Numbered from the stretch's first letter, positions 1 through 8,909 are shown. The stretch: 64,000 nt of DNA from Yaniella halotolerans DSM 15476 (GCF_000420805.1 NZ_ATVQ01000001.1:1426001-1490000); one strand, 5' to 3'. A program made the numbers and translations. The notes: generated by a model from the sequence alone, not told the origin.

Positions 1-55
1 TTAGGCAATAACCGTCCGGAACAAAAATTCTGCGGTCATAAATGCGGCCGATAGG

Positions 56-1312
56 TTAGTGCAGGAGCTTGGCTGGTTGGTAGACACCAGCAGCGTGCAC
101 CACGTCTTCGACTGTGTCACCGTGTCGTAGTACGGAGGTTTCAGTGAGCAGTCCATCGGCACGGATCCCATATACGGGCGCAGAAAATGTGCCATCGGTG
201 CCGAACGCGGAGGCGCCCACATCGAGGATCGCCAGAATATCGCCTTCGTCGAGTTCAGGGAGTTGGAGGCGGTGGCCGATAATACCCGTTGGGCCGGCAA
301 TGTCGTAGTAAAATAGTTCCGAAGTGTCTTTTAGTTCACCGGCGTCATCGTAGGCTTCAATACGCAATCCCCGGTCCGGCGGCAGCGGGGTATCGGTGTG
401 AATGACGGCGATCAGCTTGTTTTCTAGGTCTTTGACATACTCAACCCGGGCCATGATCATGCCGGCTTTAGCGGTGAGTGCCTCGGTCAATTCGGTGACG
501 ATGGTGTATTTACCGTCGAAGAGTTCGGGCACGGTGGCCTGGAGAACAAAACGGTGGTTGGCCATGGACGGTGCAACATCATCAGAGGCAAAGTTCACCG
601 GTAGGCCACCGGTAATTTGAATGCGCTGGATGCGTTGGGAACCTGCAGCATGCTCAAGATCTTCGGCAAATCGGTAGATCGCGGCAACATGTTCGGCGGC
701 GTCTTGCAGCGTGGCCGGCGGGGTCGCAAAATTGAGGTGGATCTGGTTGAGCCATGGACGATCAAGGTAGGCCTGCAGAATCTCTTGGTGATGGTCCCGT
801 AGTCCAATACCGCGATGCGTGTGCGCAGGGTTCTCGTCATCGACCGGTGCCTGCGGCGTAACGCACAAACCGAGATAGGGCTGGATGTGTTCGGTCTGTT
901 CGACGAGTTCATCGATGCGGTTGAGCTCTGCGAAGTTGTCTACGCTCAAACTCAGACCCGTTTCCATGAGCTGGCGCAAGATCGACCACGTGTTGATCGC
1001 GGCACTATGCGCCAGTTCGTGGGCCATGAAGCCGGTGTGTTTCGCGATATCGAGTTGGCTGGCCGATCCTGTGACAGCACCAAGACCGCGGGCCCGAAAA
1101 TGCTCGAGGACACCTGGCAAACCCATCGAGTGCACCGAGACTGCATGCACAATCCACTCTGCAGGATATGCCTCACGCAGCTGCTCGATCAATTGGTCGA
1201 GAATATTAAAGTTCATTACACCGAGCACGGGTCGTGCGTCATTGAGCAGCGGAACTAATGCTTCAACCGAGGTGCTGCGTTGTGTTGCGATCTGGGTGCC
1301 TGAAATTGTCAT
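56..1312 (-). CDS. Fold-III PLP decarboxylase homologue (LysA-like), probably catalytically inactive
   Basis: The 418-residue protein aligns along its whole length with diaminopimelate decarboxylase-type proteins: an N-terminal alanine-racemase-like barrel, then a C-terminal beta domain with VEYVKD and a GDILAILDVGA block. Every key position I can place is changed. The PLP-lysine motif (usually YAxKAN) reads HAVSVHS around residue 59. The HxHxGS box reads HLNFAT at 192-197. The EPGR phosphate-binding motif reads ELTE at 274-277. The CESxD motif reads GIIGH at 343-347. Only a partial glycine loop remains (GGLPV, 235-239). I infer a pseudoenzyme or a repurposed binding protein, not a DAP decarboxylase. 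It lies 46 bp downstream of the binding-protein gene on the same strand, so it may be cotranscribed. The ATG start has only a weak ribosome binding site. Confidence 0.75.
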   Translation of the reverse strand: MTISGTQIATQRSTSVEALVPLLNDARPVLGVMNFNILDQLIEQLREAYPAEWIVHAVSVHSMGLPGVLEHFRARGLGAVTGSASQLDIAKHTGFMAHELAHSAAINTWSILRQLMETGLSLSVDNFAELNRIDELVEQTEHIQPYLGLCVTPQAPVDDENPAHTHRGIGLRDHHQEILQAYLDRPWLNQIHLNFATPPATLQDAAEHVAAIYRFAEDLEHAAGSQRIQRIQITGGLPVNFASDDVAPSMANHRFVLQATVPELFDGKYTIVTELTEALTAKAGMIMARVEYVKDLENKLIAVIHTDTPLPPDRGLRIEAYDDAGELKDTSELFYYDIAGPTGIIGHRLQLPELDEGDILAILDVGASAFGTDGTFSAPVYGIRADGLLTETSVLRHGDTVEDVVHAAGVYQPAKLLH

Positions 1313-1358
1313 GGCTCGATCCTACGTCGAGGGGTAGGACACGCTAAAACAGTCGAGC

Positions 1359-2339
1359 TTATTCGGCGCTCTCAGCCTCTTCAGCAAATTCGGGGGCGAA
1401 GAGCGTATCGAGTGCTTCATCTACGCTTTGTTGATCGTCGACTACGCCAGATGAAACGTAGGTGGGTGCAAGATTCGAGAGCACTTTTGCTTGTTCTTCC
1501 CCTGGGACCGGGCTGATATCGAAACCGGAGCGCTGTTCAATGATGGTTTTGGCGGATTCGAGGTCGATTTCGGCCTGGTCTGCGAGCAATTGCGCCGTTT
1601 CTTCAGGGTGTTCTAGTGCCCACTGACGGGCGCGTTCATAAGTCTCAACAACCGTTTGTGCCACGTCCGGGGATTCTTCCAGGAACGATTCGGTGGCATT
1701 GAGTACCGAGTAGGTGTTGAAGTCGGCGTTTCGATAGAGGAACTCGGTGTCTTCTTCGTATTCGGCCATCACAGGGTCGAGTCCGGCCCAAGCATCGACC
1801 GAATCATTGTCCAAGGCAGTGTACCCATCGCCGTGCTGGAGGTTATCGATGGTGATATCTTCTACGGTGAGTCCTGCTTCTTCAAGGGCCTGAGCCAGGA
1901 AGAAATACGGGTCGGTCCCATGGGTGGCGGCAACCGTTCGACCCTCGAGATCAGCAACGGATTCCACATCCGAATTTTGGGGGACCACCAGGGCGGTCCA
2001 TTCAACATCGCCAAGCACACTAATGGTCTGGATTTCGGTGCCTGATGCACGAGCAAGGAGGGCCGCAGACCCTGCTGTCGAACCAACGTCAATTGCTTCG
2101 ATGCGGAGATGCTCGTTGGCCCGATTTGAACCGGCCGAATATACCCATTCGACTTCGCCATCGAGTTCTTCTTCTAGCCAGCCCGCCTCTTTGACGACCA
2201 GCGATAACGGGTTGTAGGTCGAATAGTCGAGCGTTACAGATTCTGTTTCGTCAATTTCGGGGTCGTCACTCGAGCAGGCAGTAAGAGCCAACGCCCCGAC
2301 CAATACTGCAGCGGTCAGGCTTTTTCGTGAGAAGGACAT
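1359..2339 (-). CDS. Aliphatic sulfonate/taurine-type ABC substrate-binding lipoprotein
   Basis: This is a 326-residue periplasmic-binding-protein-like lipoprotein. A short positive N-terminus and hydrophobic stretch end in the lipobox LTAC, with Cys22 as the lipidated residue. The mature part has the SsuA/TauA/NMT1 pattern: a Ser/Thr-rich first strand, the VGSTAGSAALLARASG segment, then a VADLEGRTVAATHGT motif. The family binds alkylsulfonates, taurine, nitrate or thiamine precursors, so the substrate is uncertain. No permease or ATPase partner lies within the window; it could be left of position 1. A GGAG lies about 9 nt before the ATG. A SAM-controlled monooxygenase lies 2 kb away on the other strand, so a sulfur role is plausible but inferred. 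Confidence 0.8.
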   Translation of the reverse strand: MSFSRKSLTAAVLVGALALTACSSDDPEIDETESVTLDYSTYNPLSLVVKEAGWLEEELDGEVEWVYSAGSNRANEHLRIEAIDVGSTAGSAALLARASGTEIQTISVLGDVEWTALVVPQNSDVESVADLEGRTVAATHGTDPYFFLAQALEEAGLTVEDITIDNLQHGDGYTALDNDSVDAWAGLDPVMAEYEEDTEFLYRNADFNTYSVLNATESFLEESPDVAQTVVETYERARQWALEHPEETAQLLADQAEIDLESAKTIIEQRSGFDISPVPGEEQAKVLSNLAPTYVSSGVVDDQQSVDEALDTLFAPEFAEEAESAE

Positions 2340-2493
2340 GGGTGATAACTCCGAAGTTACAAAGTGGCTGTACCCTAAGACCGGTCAGCGGCTGCTCTTG
2401 CAGCGAAGCATGACTCTGGATGGTTACAAGTCTCAAGTTTATGCACCGGCAGTTTTAAATGAAAGTTCGTTACGAAAATCTGCCCGATTCGGA

Positions 2494-2522
2494 AGCGGGT
2501 GTGAGCCGTCACCACACCCGCT
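2494..2522 (-). terminator. Inverted repeat after the APC permease gene
   Basis: A perfect 10-bp inverted repeat (2494-2503 with 2513-2522, 9-nt loop) lies 20 bp past the permease stop codon, between that gene and the binding-protein gene. There is no strong T-run after it, so termination may be partial. Confidence 0.5.
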
Positions 2523-2541
2523 CGAAGTGATTGCTGTTTGG

Positions 2542-3996
2542 TTAGCGTTGCGCTTTTTCGCGTCGTCGTTGCTCGACGGCGGCCAGGACTTCATCACCTG
2601 CATTTGGGCCCGGTGTGATGCCTGTTGGCACACGGAAGAAGAACAGGGCGCCGATGCTCCACCAGATCGCAAAGATCAACCACGGTTGCCAGCCAAGCGC
2701 TGATGGCATGCCGGGCAGATAGACGCTGAACAGGGCACCGGTTAGTACCAGTGCGGTCCAGCCGATCAACTCGCCACCACGACCACGCCCACCGATTCGT
2801 AGTGGACGGGACATCTCGGGGTCGCGACGACGCAGCACGAGGAAGATCACCGACACCATGAAGTAGGCGATGATGATCGATGGGGCACCAGAGTCCACGA
2901 GCCAAGTCAACATGTTTTCACCGAAGAACGGGGCAATCAGTGACAGGCCACCGATGAAATACAGGGCGTTTGCCGGGGTACGGTATTTGGGATGCAACTC
3001 GCCGAACCAGGCGGGCAGCATGCCGGTGCGGGCCATCGAATAGACCAATCGAGAAGCGCCTAGCAGCAGCGAGTTCCACGAGGTCAAAATGCCGGCGATC
3101 CCACCGGCGATGAGGATATTTGCCATAATTTGCGAGTTGAACAGGGTGCCGAAGGCATCGGCCACTGCAATATCGGTTTGTGCCAGTGCATCACTCTCCA
3201 TCGCGGATGACGTCGTCAAGACCACCATGACGTACCAGGCGGTGGCCATCGCAACCGAGATGATTACGAGGCGACCGATTTTACGAGCCGGTACGTTGAC
3301 CTCTTCGGCCGACTGCGGGATGACGTCGAAACCGATGAATAAGAACGGGATAGCAATGAGCACGGTGAAGAATCCTGCCGTGCCCGGAGTGAACAGTGGT
3401 TCCATGTTGGCGGCTTCGCCACGGGTTGCCGATCCAAAGATCATCAGCACACCGACCACCAGCAGAAAGATCACGGTGAAATTCTGTGCGATCGAGGCTT
3501 GTTTGACGCCGCGAACATTCAACCAGGTGATGACGAGCCCGCCGATCACGCCGATCAAAGCCCAGGTCAAATGCACGGTGTGCCCGGCGACTTCCCACAT
3601 CGGGATCGCATTGATCTCGGGGAAAATATAGGCGACCGTGCGCGGAAACGCGACCGCTTCAAACGCCACAATGGTGACATAGCCGCCGACTAAAGCCCAC
3701 GAGCCAATAAACGCAAAACGTGGTCCAAGCCCCCGTAACACATACTGGTGGACGCCTCCGGCCAGCGGCATGGCAGAGGTGAGCTCGGAGTATACGAGTC
3801 CAACTGCGGCCATGATCGCACCGCCGACCACGATGGCCGCCACGGCGCCCATGGTGCCCGCGCTTTCCAACCATCCACCGGTCAGGACCACCCAACCGAA
3901 GCCGATCATCGCGCCGAACCCAAGGGCGAGCGCGTCAATATTTGTCAGCGTCTTGGCCAGTTTGACCGGCTGCTGACTCGAATCCTTTGATGCCAT
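2542..3996 (-). CDS. APC-superfamily amino acid permease
   Basis: This 484-residue integral membrane protein has about 12 hydrophobic segments. The first helix carries the APC signature (GFGAMIGFGWVVLTG, about residues 27-41), with the unwound substrate-binding GxxIG-type region, followed by helix 2 and the PLAGGVHQYV segment. The family moves amino acids or amines by cation symport or exchange; the substrate cannot be read from the sequence. A clear GAAAGG ribosome binding site precedes the ATG. The gene is divergent from the riboswitch-controlled monooxygenase across a region of about 120 bp that must hold promoters for both. The C-terminus is cytosolic and charged (EQRRREKAQR). Confidence 0.85.
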   Translation of the reverse strand: MASKDSSQQPVKLAKTLTNIDALALGFGAMIGFGWVVLTGGWLESAGTMGAVAAIVVGGAIMAAVGLVYSELTSAMPLAGGVHQYVLRGLGPRFAFIGSWALVGGYVTIVAFEAVAFPRTVAYIFPEINAIPMWEVAGHTVHLTWALIGVIGGLVITWLNVRGVKQASIAQNFTVIFLLVVGVLMIFGSATRGEAANMEPLFTPGTAGFFTVLIAIPFLFIGFDVIPQSAEEVNVPARKIGRLVIISVAMATAWYVMVVLTTSSAMESDALAQTDIAVADAFGTLFNSQIMANILIAGGIAGILTSWNSLLLGASRLVYSMARTGMLPAWFGELHPKYRTPANALYFIGGLSLIAPFFGENMLTWLVDSGAPSIIIAYFMVSVIFLVLRRRDPEMSRPLRIGGRGRGGELIGWTALVLTGALFSVYLPGMPSALGWQPWLIFAIWWSIGALFFFRVPTGITPGPNAGDEVLAAVEQRRREKAQR

Positions 3997-4119
3997 TGTT
4001 TACCTTTCGACGACTGGGCTCACTTAGCATACGCCTGTGTCAACCGTGTCGAACGTAACGCTACGACATCAAAACTGGCAATGTCGCTCACACTTGTGTT
4101 TCAATAAGGAGTTGAAACC

Positions 4120-4201
4120 CCATCCAGAGCGGCTGAGAGATCTGGCTCGTTGATGCCGCAGCAACCACACAGTGTGCAGGTGCTACCGCCAGAACCGATG
4201 G
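4120..4201 (+). promoter_or_regulatory. SAM riboswitch (S-box, SAM-I/SAM-IV type)
   Basis: The leader shows the S-box core in order: P1 5' strand ccatc (4120-4124), AGAGCGGCTGAGAGAT, then GGCTCGTTGATGCCGC, then GCAACC, a small P3 hairpin, AGGTGCTA, and the P1 3' strand gatgg (4197-4201). GCGGC pairs with GCCGC as P2. The aptamer ends directly beside the Shine-Dalgarno AAGGAG (4202-4207) of the next gene. SAM-bound P1 could therefore mask translation initiation, which suggests translational control. A U-run terminator is not visible. The family binds S-adenosylmethionine and controls sulfur or methionine genes. The exact subtype needs a covariance model. Confidence 0.85.
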
Positions 4202-4215
4202 AAGGAGAACTCATC

Positions 4216-5601
4216 GTGTCATCCAATCGTAAAATCCTCTTCAATGCGTTCGACATGAACTGTGTAGGCCACCAATCACCCGGTTTGTGGCGGCACCCTG
4301 AGGATCACTCACGGGACTACAACAAACTTTCATACTGGACCGACCTGGCTCAGACTTTGGAACGTGGCCTGTTCGATGGTCTCTTCATCGCTGATGTGCT
4401 TGGTCCATACGACGTCTACGGTGACAACGCCAACGCTGCACTCACCTCCGGGGCCCAGGTACCGGTCAATGACCCGTTCCTGCTGGTCTCCGCCATGGCA
4501 GCCGTAACTAAAAACCTCGGCTTCGGCGTGACCGCCGGAACCTCCTATGAGCATCCGTTCCCATTCTCCCGTCGTTTGGCTACCCTGGATCACCTGACCG
4601 AAGGCCGTGTTGGCTGGAACATTGTGACCGGTTATCTGCCATCGGCCGCCCGAAACATGGGCAGAGATGATCAGATGGAGCATGATCGCCGCTACGACCA
4701 CGCCGATGAATACCTCCAAGTCATTTACAAATTGCTCGAAGGTTCGTGGGAAGACGACGCCGTACAGTTCAACCGTGAAACCGGCGTGTTTACGGATCCA
4801 GATAAAGTCCACAACATTGGGCACGAAGGCGAATTCTTCAAGGTGCCAGGTGCCGCTGTTACCGAGCCATCGGCCCAGCGCACCCCGGTTCTGTACCAAG
4901 CCGGTGCCTCTTCCCGAGGTCAAGCGTTTGCTGGCAAACATGCTGAAGCTACCTTTATCAATTCGCCCACTACCGAACTCCAGGCGGCATCTGTTGCCAA
5001 GACGCGTACAGCATTGGTTGAAGCCGGGCGCGATCCATACGACATCCGAGTCTTTGGAATGCAGACCATCATCACCGGCGCCACCGATGAGGAAGCTCAG
5101 GAGAAATACCGCGACCTTGCACAGTACGCCGACACTGAAGGCTCCCTGTCGTTGATGTCCGGTTGGATGGGTACCGACTTCGCCAAATACGATCTCGATG
5201 CTCCGATTGGTCATATTGACTCCAACGCCATTCAGTCTGCTGCCGAAACGTTCCGCAAGGCTTCGGGCGACGGCGAAGAATGGACTGTGCGTAAACTAGC
5301 CGAATGGGTCGGCGTCGGCGGTTTCGGACCGATCATTATTGGCTCCGGTGCCACCGTTGCTGAAGAGCTCATCCGCATTCAAGACGAAACCGATCTCGAC
5401 GGCTTCAACTTGGCTTACCACATCACGCCCGGAACCTTCGAAGACATCGTGGAATACGTTGTTCCAGAACTCCAGGCCCGCGGTCGCTATAAGACCGAGT
5501 ACACCGAGGGTACACTGCGCCACAAGCTCTTTGGACGCGGTGATCACCTGCCAGAAAGCCATGTTGGAGCCAGCTTCAAGCAGGGGGTACCAGTCGCCTA
5601 G
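4216..5601 (+). CDS. NtaA/SnaA/DszA-family FMN-dependent monooxygenase
   Basis: This is a bacterial-luciferase-fold monooxygenase of 461 residues. Family hallmarks are the N-terminal ILFNAFDMNCVGHQSPGLWR segment, the GVTAGTSYEHPFPFSRRLATLDHLT block, GRVGWNIVTGYLPSAARNMG, and YQAGASSRGQAFAGKHAEATF. Members use reduced FMN from a partner reductase to oxidise organosulfur compounds (dibenzothiophene sulfone, dimethyl sulfide, alkanesulfonates) or aminopolycarboxylates. I chose the GTG at 4216 because it has an ideal AAGGAG 8 nt upstream. The in-frame ATG at 4150 lies inside the riboswitch aptamer and cannot be the start. SAM control argues for a sulfur-scavenging substrate. A strong terminator follows, so the gene is monocistronic. 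Confidence 0.88.
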   Translation: MSSNRKILFNAFDMNCVGHQSPGLWRHPEDHSRDYNKLSYWTDLAQTLERGLFDGLFIADVLGPYDVYGDNANAALTSGAQVPVNDPFLLVSAMAAVTKNLGFGVTAGTSYEHPFPFSRRLATLDHLTEGRVGWNIVTGYLPSAARNMGRDDQMEHDRRYDHADEYLQVIYKLLEGSWEDDAVQFNRETGVFTDPDKVHNIGHEGEFFKVPGAAVTEPSAQRTPVLYQAGASSRGQAFAGKHAEATFINSPTTELQAASVAKTRTALVEAGRDPYDIRVFGMQTIITGATDEEAQEKYRDLAQYADTEGSLSLMSGWMGTDFAKYDLDAPIGHIDSNAIQSAAETFRKASGDGEEWTVRKLAEWVGVGGFGPIIIGSGATVAEELIRIQDETDLDGFNLAYHITPGTFEDIVEYVVPELQARGRYKTEYTEGTLRHKLFGRGDHLPESHVGASFKQGVPVA

Positions 5602-5622
5602 TAGGATATACACTCCTTGAAG

Positions 5623-5669
5623 AGACCGACCTGAACCTGCCATTACCGGTATGCAAGGGTCGGTCTTTT
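5623..5669 (+). terminator. Rho-independent terminator after the FMN monooxygenase
   Basis: A 9-bp perfect stem (5623-5631 with 5658-5666) is followed by a run of T, 21 bp after the stop codon. Confidence 0.85.
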
Positions 5670-5736
5670 CGCGTCTGAAGGGATGCAATCTTGGGAGATC
5701 AACAGCTTGTCGTGTCAAGGAATGTAGTGTGCTGCT

Positions 5737-6234
5737 ATGAGTAATTCATCTGAAACCCGTTGGTTGTCGAAAGACGAAGATTTCACCTGGCGAGCCATCT
5801 GGTCAATCATGACCTGGCTTCCAGTGAAACTCGAAGCCCAACTACGTGAAGACCATGGTCTGAGCCTTTCGGAATACTATGCCCTATCGCAAATCTCGGA
5901 AGCCCCAGACCGAGCAATCCGTTTGAGTGAGCTCGCAGGGATCACCAACATGACCCTGTCGCACTTGTCTCGAGTCATCTCGCGCATGATGAAAGCCGGT
6001 TGGGTGGAGCGTGTCACCGACCCCGAGGATGGCCGGTATACGCTCGGTAAACTCACCGATGCCGGGTGGGATAAAGTCACGGAAATGGCCCCTGGCCATG
6101 TCGAAGCCGTGCAGCAAGCGATCTTCGACCAACTTACGGATGAGCAGGTGCGAGCACTCGGAGAAGGTGCCGCACGAATTGCAGAAGCCGTGTCCCCACA
6201 CGGCGAAGTGGCAGGACCACCTAAAGGTCACTGA
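5737..6234 (+). CDS. MarR-family transcriptional regulator
   Basis: This 165-residue winged-helix protein has the MarR layout: an N-terminal dimerisation helix, LSLSEYYALSQISEAP, a recognition helix region (IRLSELAGITNMTLSHLSRVISRM, residues about 67-90), and a wing with the MarR signature DPEDGRYTLGKLTDAG. The family usually represses neighbouring oxidoreductase or efflux genes and responds to small aromatic or oxidative ligands. It is convergent with the luciferase-like monooxygenase (21 bp between stop codons) and separated from the preceding gene by a terminator. Its target cannot be assigned. Confidence 0.88.
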   Translation: MSNSSETRWLSKDEDFTWRAIWSIMTWLPVKLEAQLREDHGLSLSEYYALSQISEAPDRAIRLSELAGITNMTLSHLSRVISRMMKAGWVERVTDPEDGRYTLGKLTDAGWDKVTEMAPGHVEAVQQAIFDQLTDEQVRALGEGAARIAEAVSPHGEVAGPPKGH

Positions 6235-6254
6235 ACCAGAGCTGGTTTGTGCGA

Positions 6255-7271
6255 TTATCGTTGTTGCCAGGCCTCGATGAGCAGGCGGTCCGAGGTCTGT
6301 TGAGCTTCGGGATCCCAGATATTGCCGGTCACCATGATTTCATCAGCCAGCGTGTACCGCAACACGAGTGCTAGCTGGGCAACGACGTCTTCTGGCGTCC
6401 CATAAATCGTCGAGGCAAGAGCGCGCTCGACGCGTTGCCGTTGTTGCGCAGAATCGTGTTCGGCGCTGATCGCAGCAGGATCTTCGAGCGGTTCAAAGAC
6501 TCCGATGCTGCGTGAACGTGTCAGCGCCCACACTTCTGACAACACTAACTGCCGGGCAGCCTCACGGGAATCAGCGACCGCCACATTAATCGAAGCGATG
6601 ACATGAGGTTGTTGCCCGCGAGGTGTGGCTTGGACGAACGCCTCACGGTAGTCAACTACCGTCTGGTTGATCTCACCTGAAGCACGAAGACCCCGCGAGA
6701 CGGCGGGGCCGCCGAGGACCAGACCGATACCACGTGACGCAGCAAACTGTGCTGAGCCGCCACCCGTCAGAAGATAGATCGGCGTCTGTGAGCGGTCTTG
6801 CGGGTACGCGGTGATAGCACCGGTGGTGTCCAAGTACCCCAGGAGTTCATCGACGTCGTCGGCAAAATGTTCTTTGGCATCGGCTTGTTGCCGCAGTGCT
6901 GCACGGGCCGGTTTGGTGAAGCCCACAGATGCGCCAAGCCCAGCATCCACCCGGTTTGGGTAGAGGGCTTGGAGTGTTCCGAGCTGTTCAGCAATGATAA
7001 AGGGTTGGTGACTGGGCACCATGATCCCACCGGTGCCCACACGAATATGCGATGTCGCCTCGGCCAGATGGGCCAGGAGTACAGTTGGTGCAGACCCTGC
7101 GATGCCGGGGACTGAATGATGTTGGGCCACCCAGAAACGGTGGTAGCCCAACTGCTCAGCGTGCCGGGCCCGCGAGGTGACTTCCGCAAATATTTGCGGT
7201 GCACCAACAGTCTGGTCATGTTGTACTCGTGTGTTGGCCCGATCGAGGATGGATAACGGAACTGAGCTCAT
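6255..7271 (-). CDS. Luciferase-like (LLM class) flavin monooxygenase, MsnO8-type
   Basis: The 338-residue TIM-barrel protein begins with PLSILDRANTR and contains AEQLGYHRFWVAQHHSVPGIAGSAP, HIRVGTGGIMVPSHQPFIIAEQLGTLQALYPNRVDAGLG and YLLTGGGSAQFAASRGIGLVLGG. These are hallmarks of the small LLM oxidoreductases annotated MsnO8. The family uses F420 or FMN; the substrate is unknown. It lies 54 bp downstream of the ThDP-like gene on the same strand and may be cotranscribed with it. No ribosome binding site is obvious before the ATG. Confidence 0.82.
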   Translation of the reverse strand: MSSVPLSILDRANTRVQHDQTVGAPQIFAEVTSRARHAEQLGYHRFWVAQHHSVPGIAGSAPTVLLAHLAEATSHIRVGTGGIMVPSHQPFIIAEQLGTLQALYPNRVDAGLGASVGFTKPARAALRQQADAKEHFADDVDELLGYLDTTGAITAYPQDRSQTPIYLLTGGGSAQFAASRGIGLVLGGPAVSRGLRASGEINQTVVDYREAFVQATPRGQQPHVIASINVAVADSREAARQLVLSEVWALTRSRSIGVFEPLEDPAAISAEHDSAQQRQRVERALASTIYGTPEDVVAQLALVLRYTLADEIMVTGNIWDPEAQQTSDRLLIEAWQQR

Positions 7272-7325
7272 GGTCTATAGCTCAGCACCTTCGGTTATCG
7301 TGTGCAACGAAGTACGCGACCAGGG

Positions 7326-8867
7326 TTAATGTTGCTGTACGGCCAGGACGACAACGCCGGAAGAAAACATCTGTTCATTCACCTGGTCGAGGCTGGTGAT
7401 TTCGTGGACCGGCAGACCGTAATAGCGCGCCAATTCAACGACGGGAGCTTCTTGCTGGAAGACCACCAACGCCCCGCGATCGAGATAATCAACGGCCGCA
7501 CGGAAATCGGAGAGCGAATCCATCAGCCCCGACTGATGTGTCACCACCACGATCATCCGGTCGTCTCGAGCAATGGAAGCCCCCAGGCCTGCAACAACTG
7601 CGCCGCTTGGGAAGAACATATATCCCTGGTGGTCCAGGACGCGAAGGTAACTGGTCGCATAACCGGCTTGTGCAGATTGATCCACGATGACGGTGCGTTG
7701 TACGGGCAGCACCTGTTCGAGGCGATCCAAAAACGCCCGTGCATCCACGGTGTCTTCGCGCAGTTGATGCTCTGGAATAGGCCGAGAGTTCCAGTACTTC
7801 GTTGCTAATTGTTCGACGGTCTGTTCCGTACGGTAGCCGACTTTCGTGCCGCTGATGAGCCTGCTGGTCTCAACTTCAAGAGACGTGGCCACGGCTTGGG
7901 CATCGGCGATCAGAGACTGTGAAACCGGACTGAATCGACCGACGGCCCAGGGTGATGTGTCGACCTGGATGATCGCGGCATTTGGGTTGATGAGCTTTCC
8001 CTCGCGGGTCGTCCAATCGTCGAGCGCACATCCGAAGACAACGATGACGTCGGCACCACGAGCCAACTCAGCGGTGGTTGGCGTAGAAATTTTGCCTAAC
8101 GTGCCAATGTTGAATTGTTGTTCTTCGAATAAGCCGTGCGCACCGGCTGAAGTTGCTAAGAGGGCGCCAGTGGTATCGGCGAGTGAAACGATGGCAGATT
8201 TCGCGCGGCGGGCACCTCGACCGGCAATGATTAACGGCCAGCGCGCTTGAGCCAACGACTTTGCGGCACGGACGACTTGGGACGTTTGCGGCACAGCTCC
8301 GGTGCGCGGGGCCTCGAAGGTCGGTTCTGCTTCGCCGGTGATCTCGGTATTCAAGTTTTCCGGATCAACCAACAAAACAGACGGCAGCTGTTTATTCAGT
8401 CCGTCAATCACATCCACCATGGCCTGCGATATATTTTCGGCTTCACCGGCAGGAATTGCAGCCGCCCCAACACCGGTCACGAGACTGGCCCAATTCGCGT
8501 TCACGCCGTTGAACGACTCGTCTGGCTCGATGAGGATGATGACCATCGATAACTTGTCGCGAACCGCCTGTCCGATCTTGTCCAGGGTGGTGAGAAAGTC
8601 GGCGGAAGCATCGAGGATCACGGCTGCCGGTGCGCCACCTGCATGGCGATAGCCGGCTGCAGCCATGACAGCGCCGTCGGCGGTACCGGTGCGTACGCTG
8701 TTAAAGGCAATCTCGGCGATGCCATCAGCAGTGGCGATATTGCCTTCTGCATGATCAAAAGCCTCGGTTAATGATGTATCCCAGAGTTGTTCTGGAATAA
8801 ACACGGTTTCCACGCCGGTAGCGGCACAAAGTTGTGCTAACCGGGTCGAATACACCAATTGGGGCAC
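7326..8867 (-). CDS. Thiamine-diphosphate-enzyme homologue lacking ThDP motifs
   Basis: The 513-residue protein has the three-domain order of acetolactate synthase or pyruvate oxidase: a PYR domain, a central domain (PLIIAGRGARRAKSAIVSLAD, then GADVIVVFGCALDDWTT), and a PP domain. The diagnostic residues are gone. The PYR-domain catalytic Glu region (normally RHEQGA) reads TADGIAE near 46-52. The PP-domain metal/ThDP motif GDG(X)25-30NN reads HQS at 444-446 and QQ at 471-472. The fold is expected to persist, but cofactor binding is doubtful. It uses a GTG start with a strong GGAGG. Two palindromes lie just upstream (8910-8955). It may form an operon with the LLM monooxygenase. A real ThDP carboligase in this window (17029-18822) keeps the normal PP motif, which makes the contrast clear. 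Confidence 0.75.
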   Translation of the reverse strand: MPQLVYSTRLAQLCAATGVETVFIPEQLWDTSLTEAFDHAEGNIATADGIAEIAFNSVRTGTADGAVMAAAGYRHAGGAPAAVILDASADFLTTLDKIGQAVRDKLSMVIILIEPDESFNGVNANWASLVTGVGAAAIPAGEAENISQAMVDVIDGLNKQLPSVLLVDPENLNTEITGEAEPTFEAPRTGAVPQTSQVVRAAKSLAQARWPLIIAGRGARRAKSAIVSLADTTGALLATSAGAHGLFEEQQFNIGTLGKISTPTTAELARGADVIVVFGCALDDWTTREGKLINPNAAIIQVDTSPWAVGRFSPVSQSLIADAQAVATSLEVETSRLISGTKVGYRTEQTVEQLATKYWNSRPIPEHQLREDTVDARAFLDRLEQVLPVQRTVIVDQSAQAGYATSYLRVLDHQGYMFFPSGAVVAGLGASIARDDRMIVVVTHQSGLMDSLSDFRAAVDYLDRGALVVFQQEAPVVELARYYGLPVHEITSLDQVNEQMFSSGVVVLAVQQH

Positions 8868-8909
8868 GATACCTCCTCGAGAATTATCAACTCTAAGAAT
8901 ACGGTTAGA

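Noticed and set aside
4150-4215. In-frame ATG 22 codons upstream as start of the FMN monooxygenase
   Set aside because: It lies inside the SAM-type aptamer and has no ribosome binding site; GTG 4216 has AAGGAG at ideal spacing.
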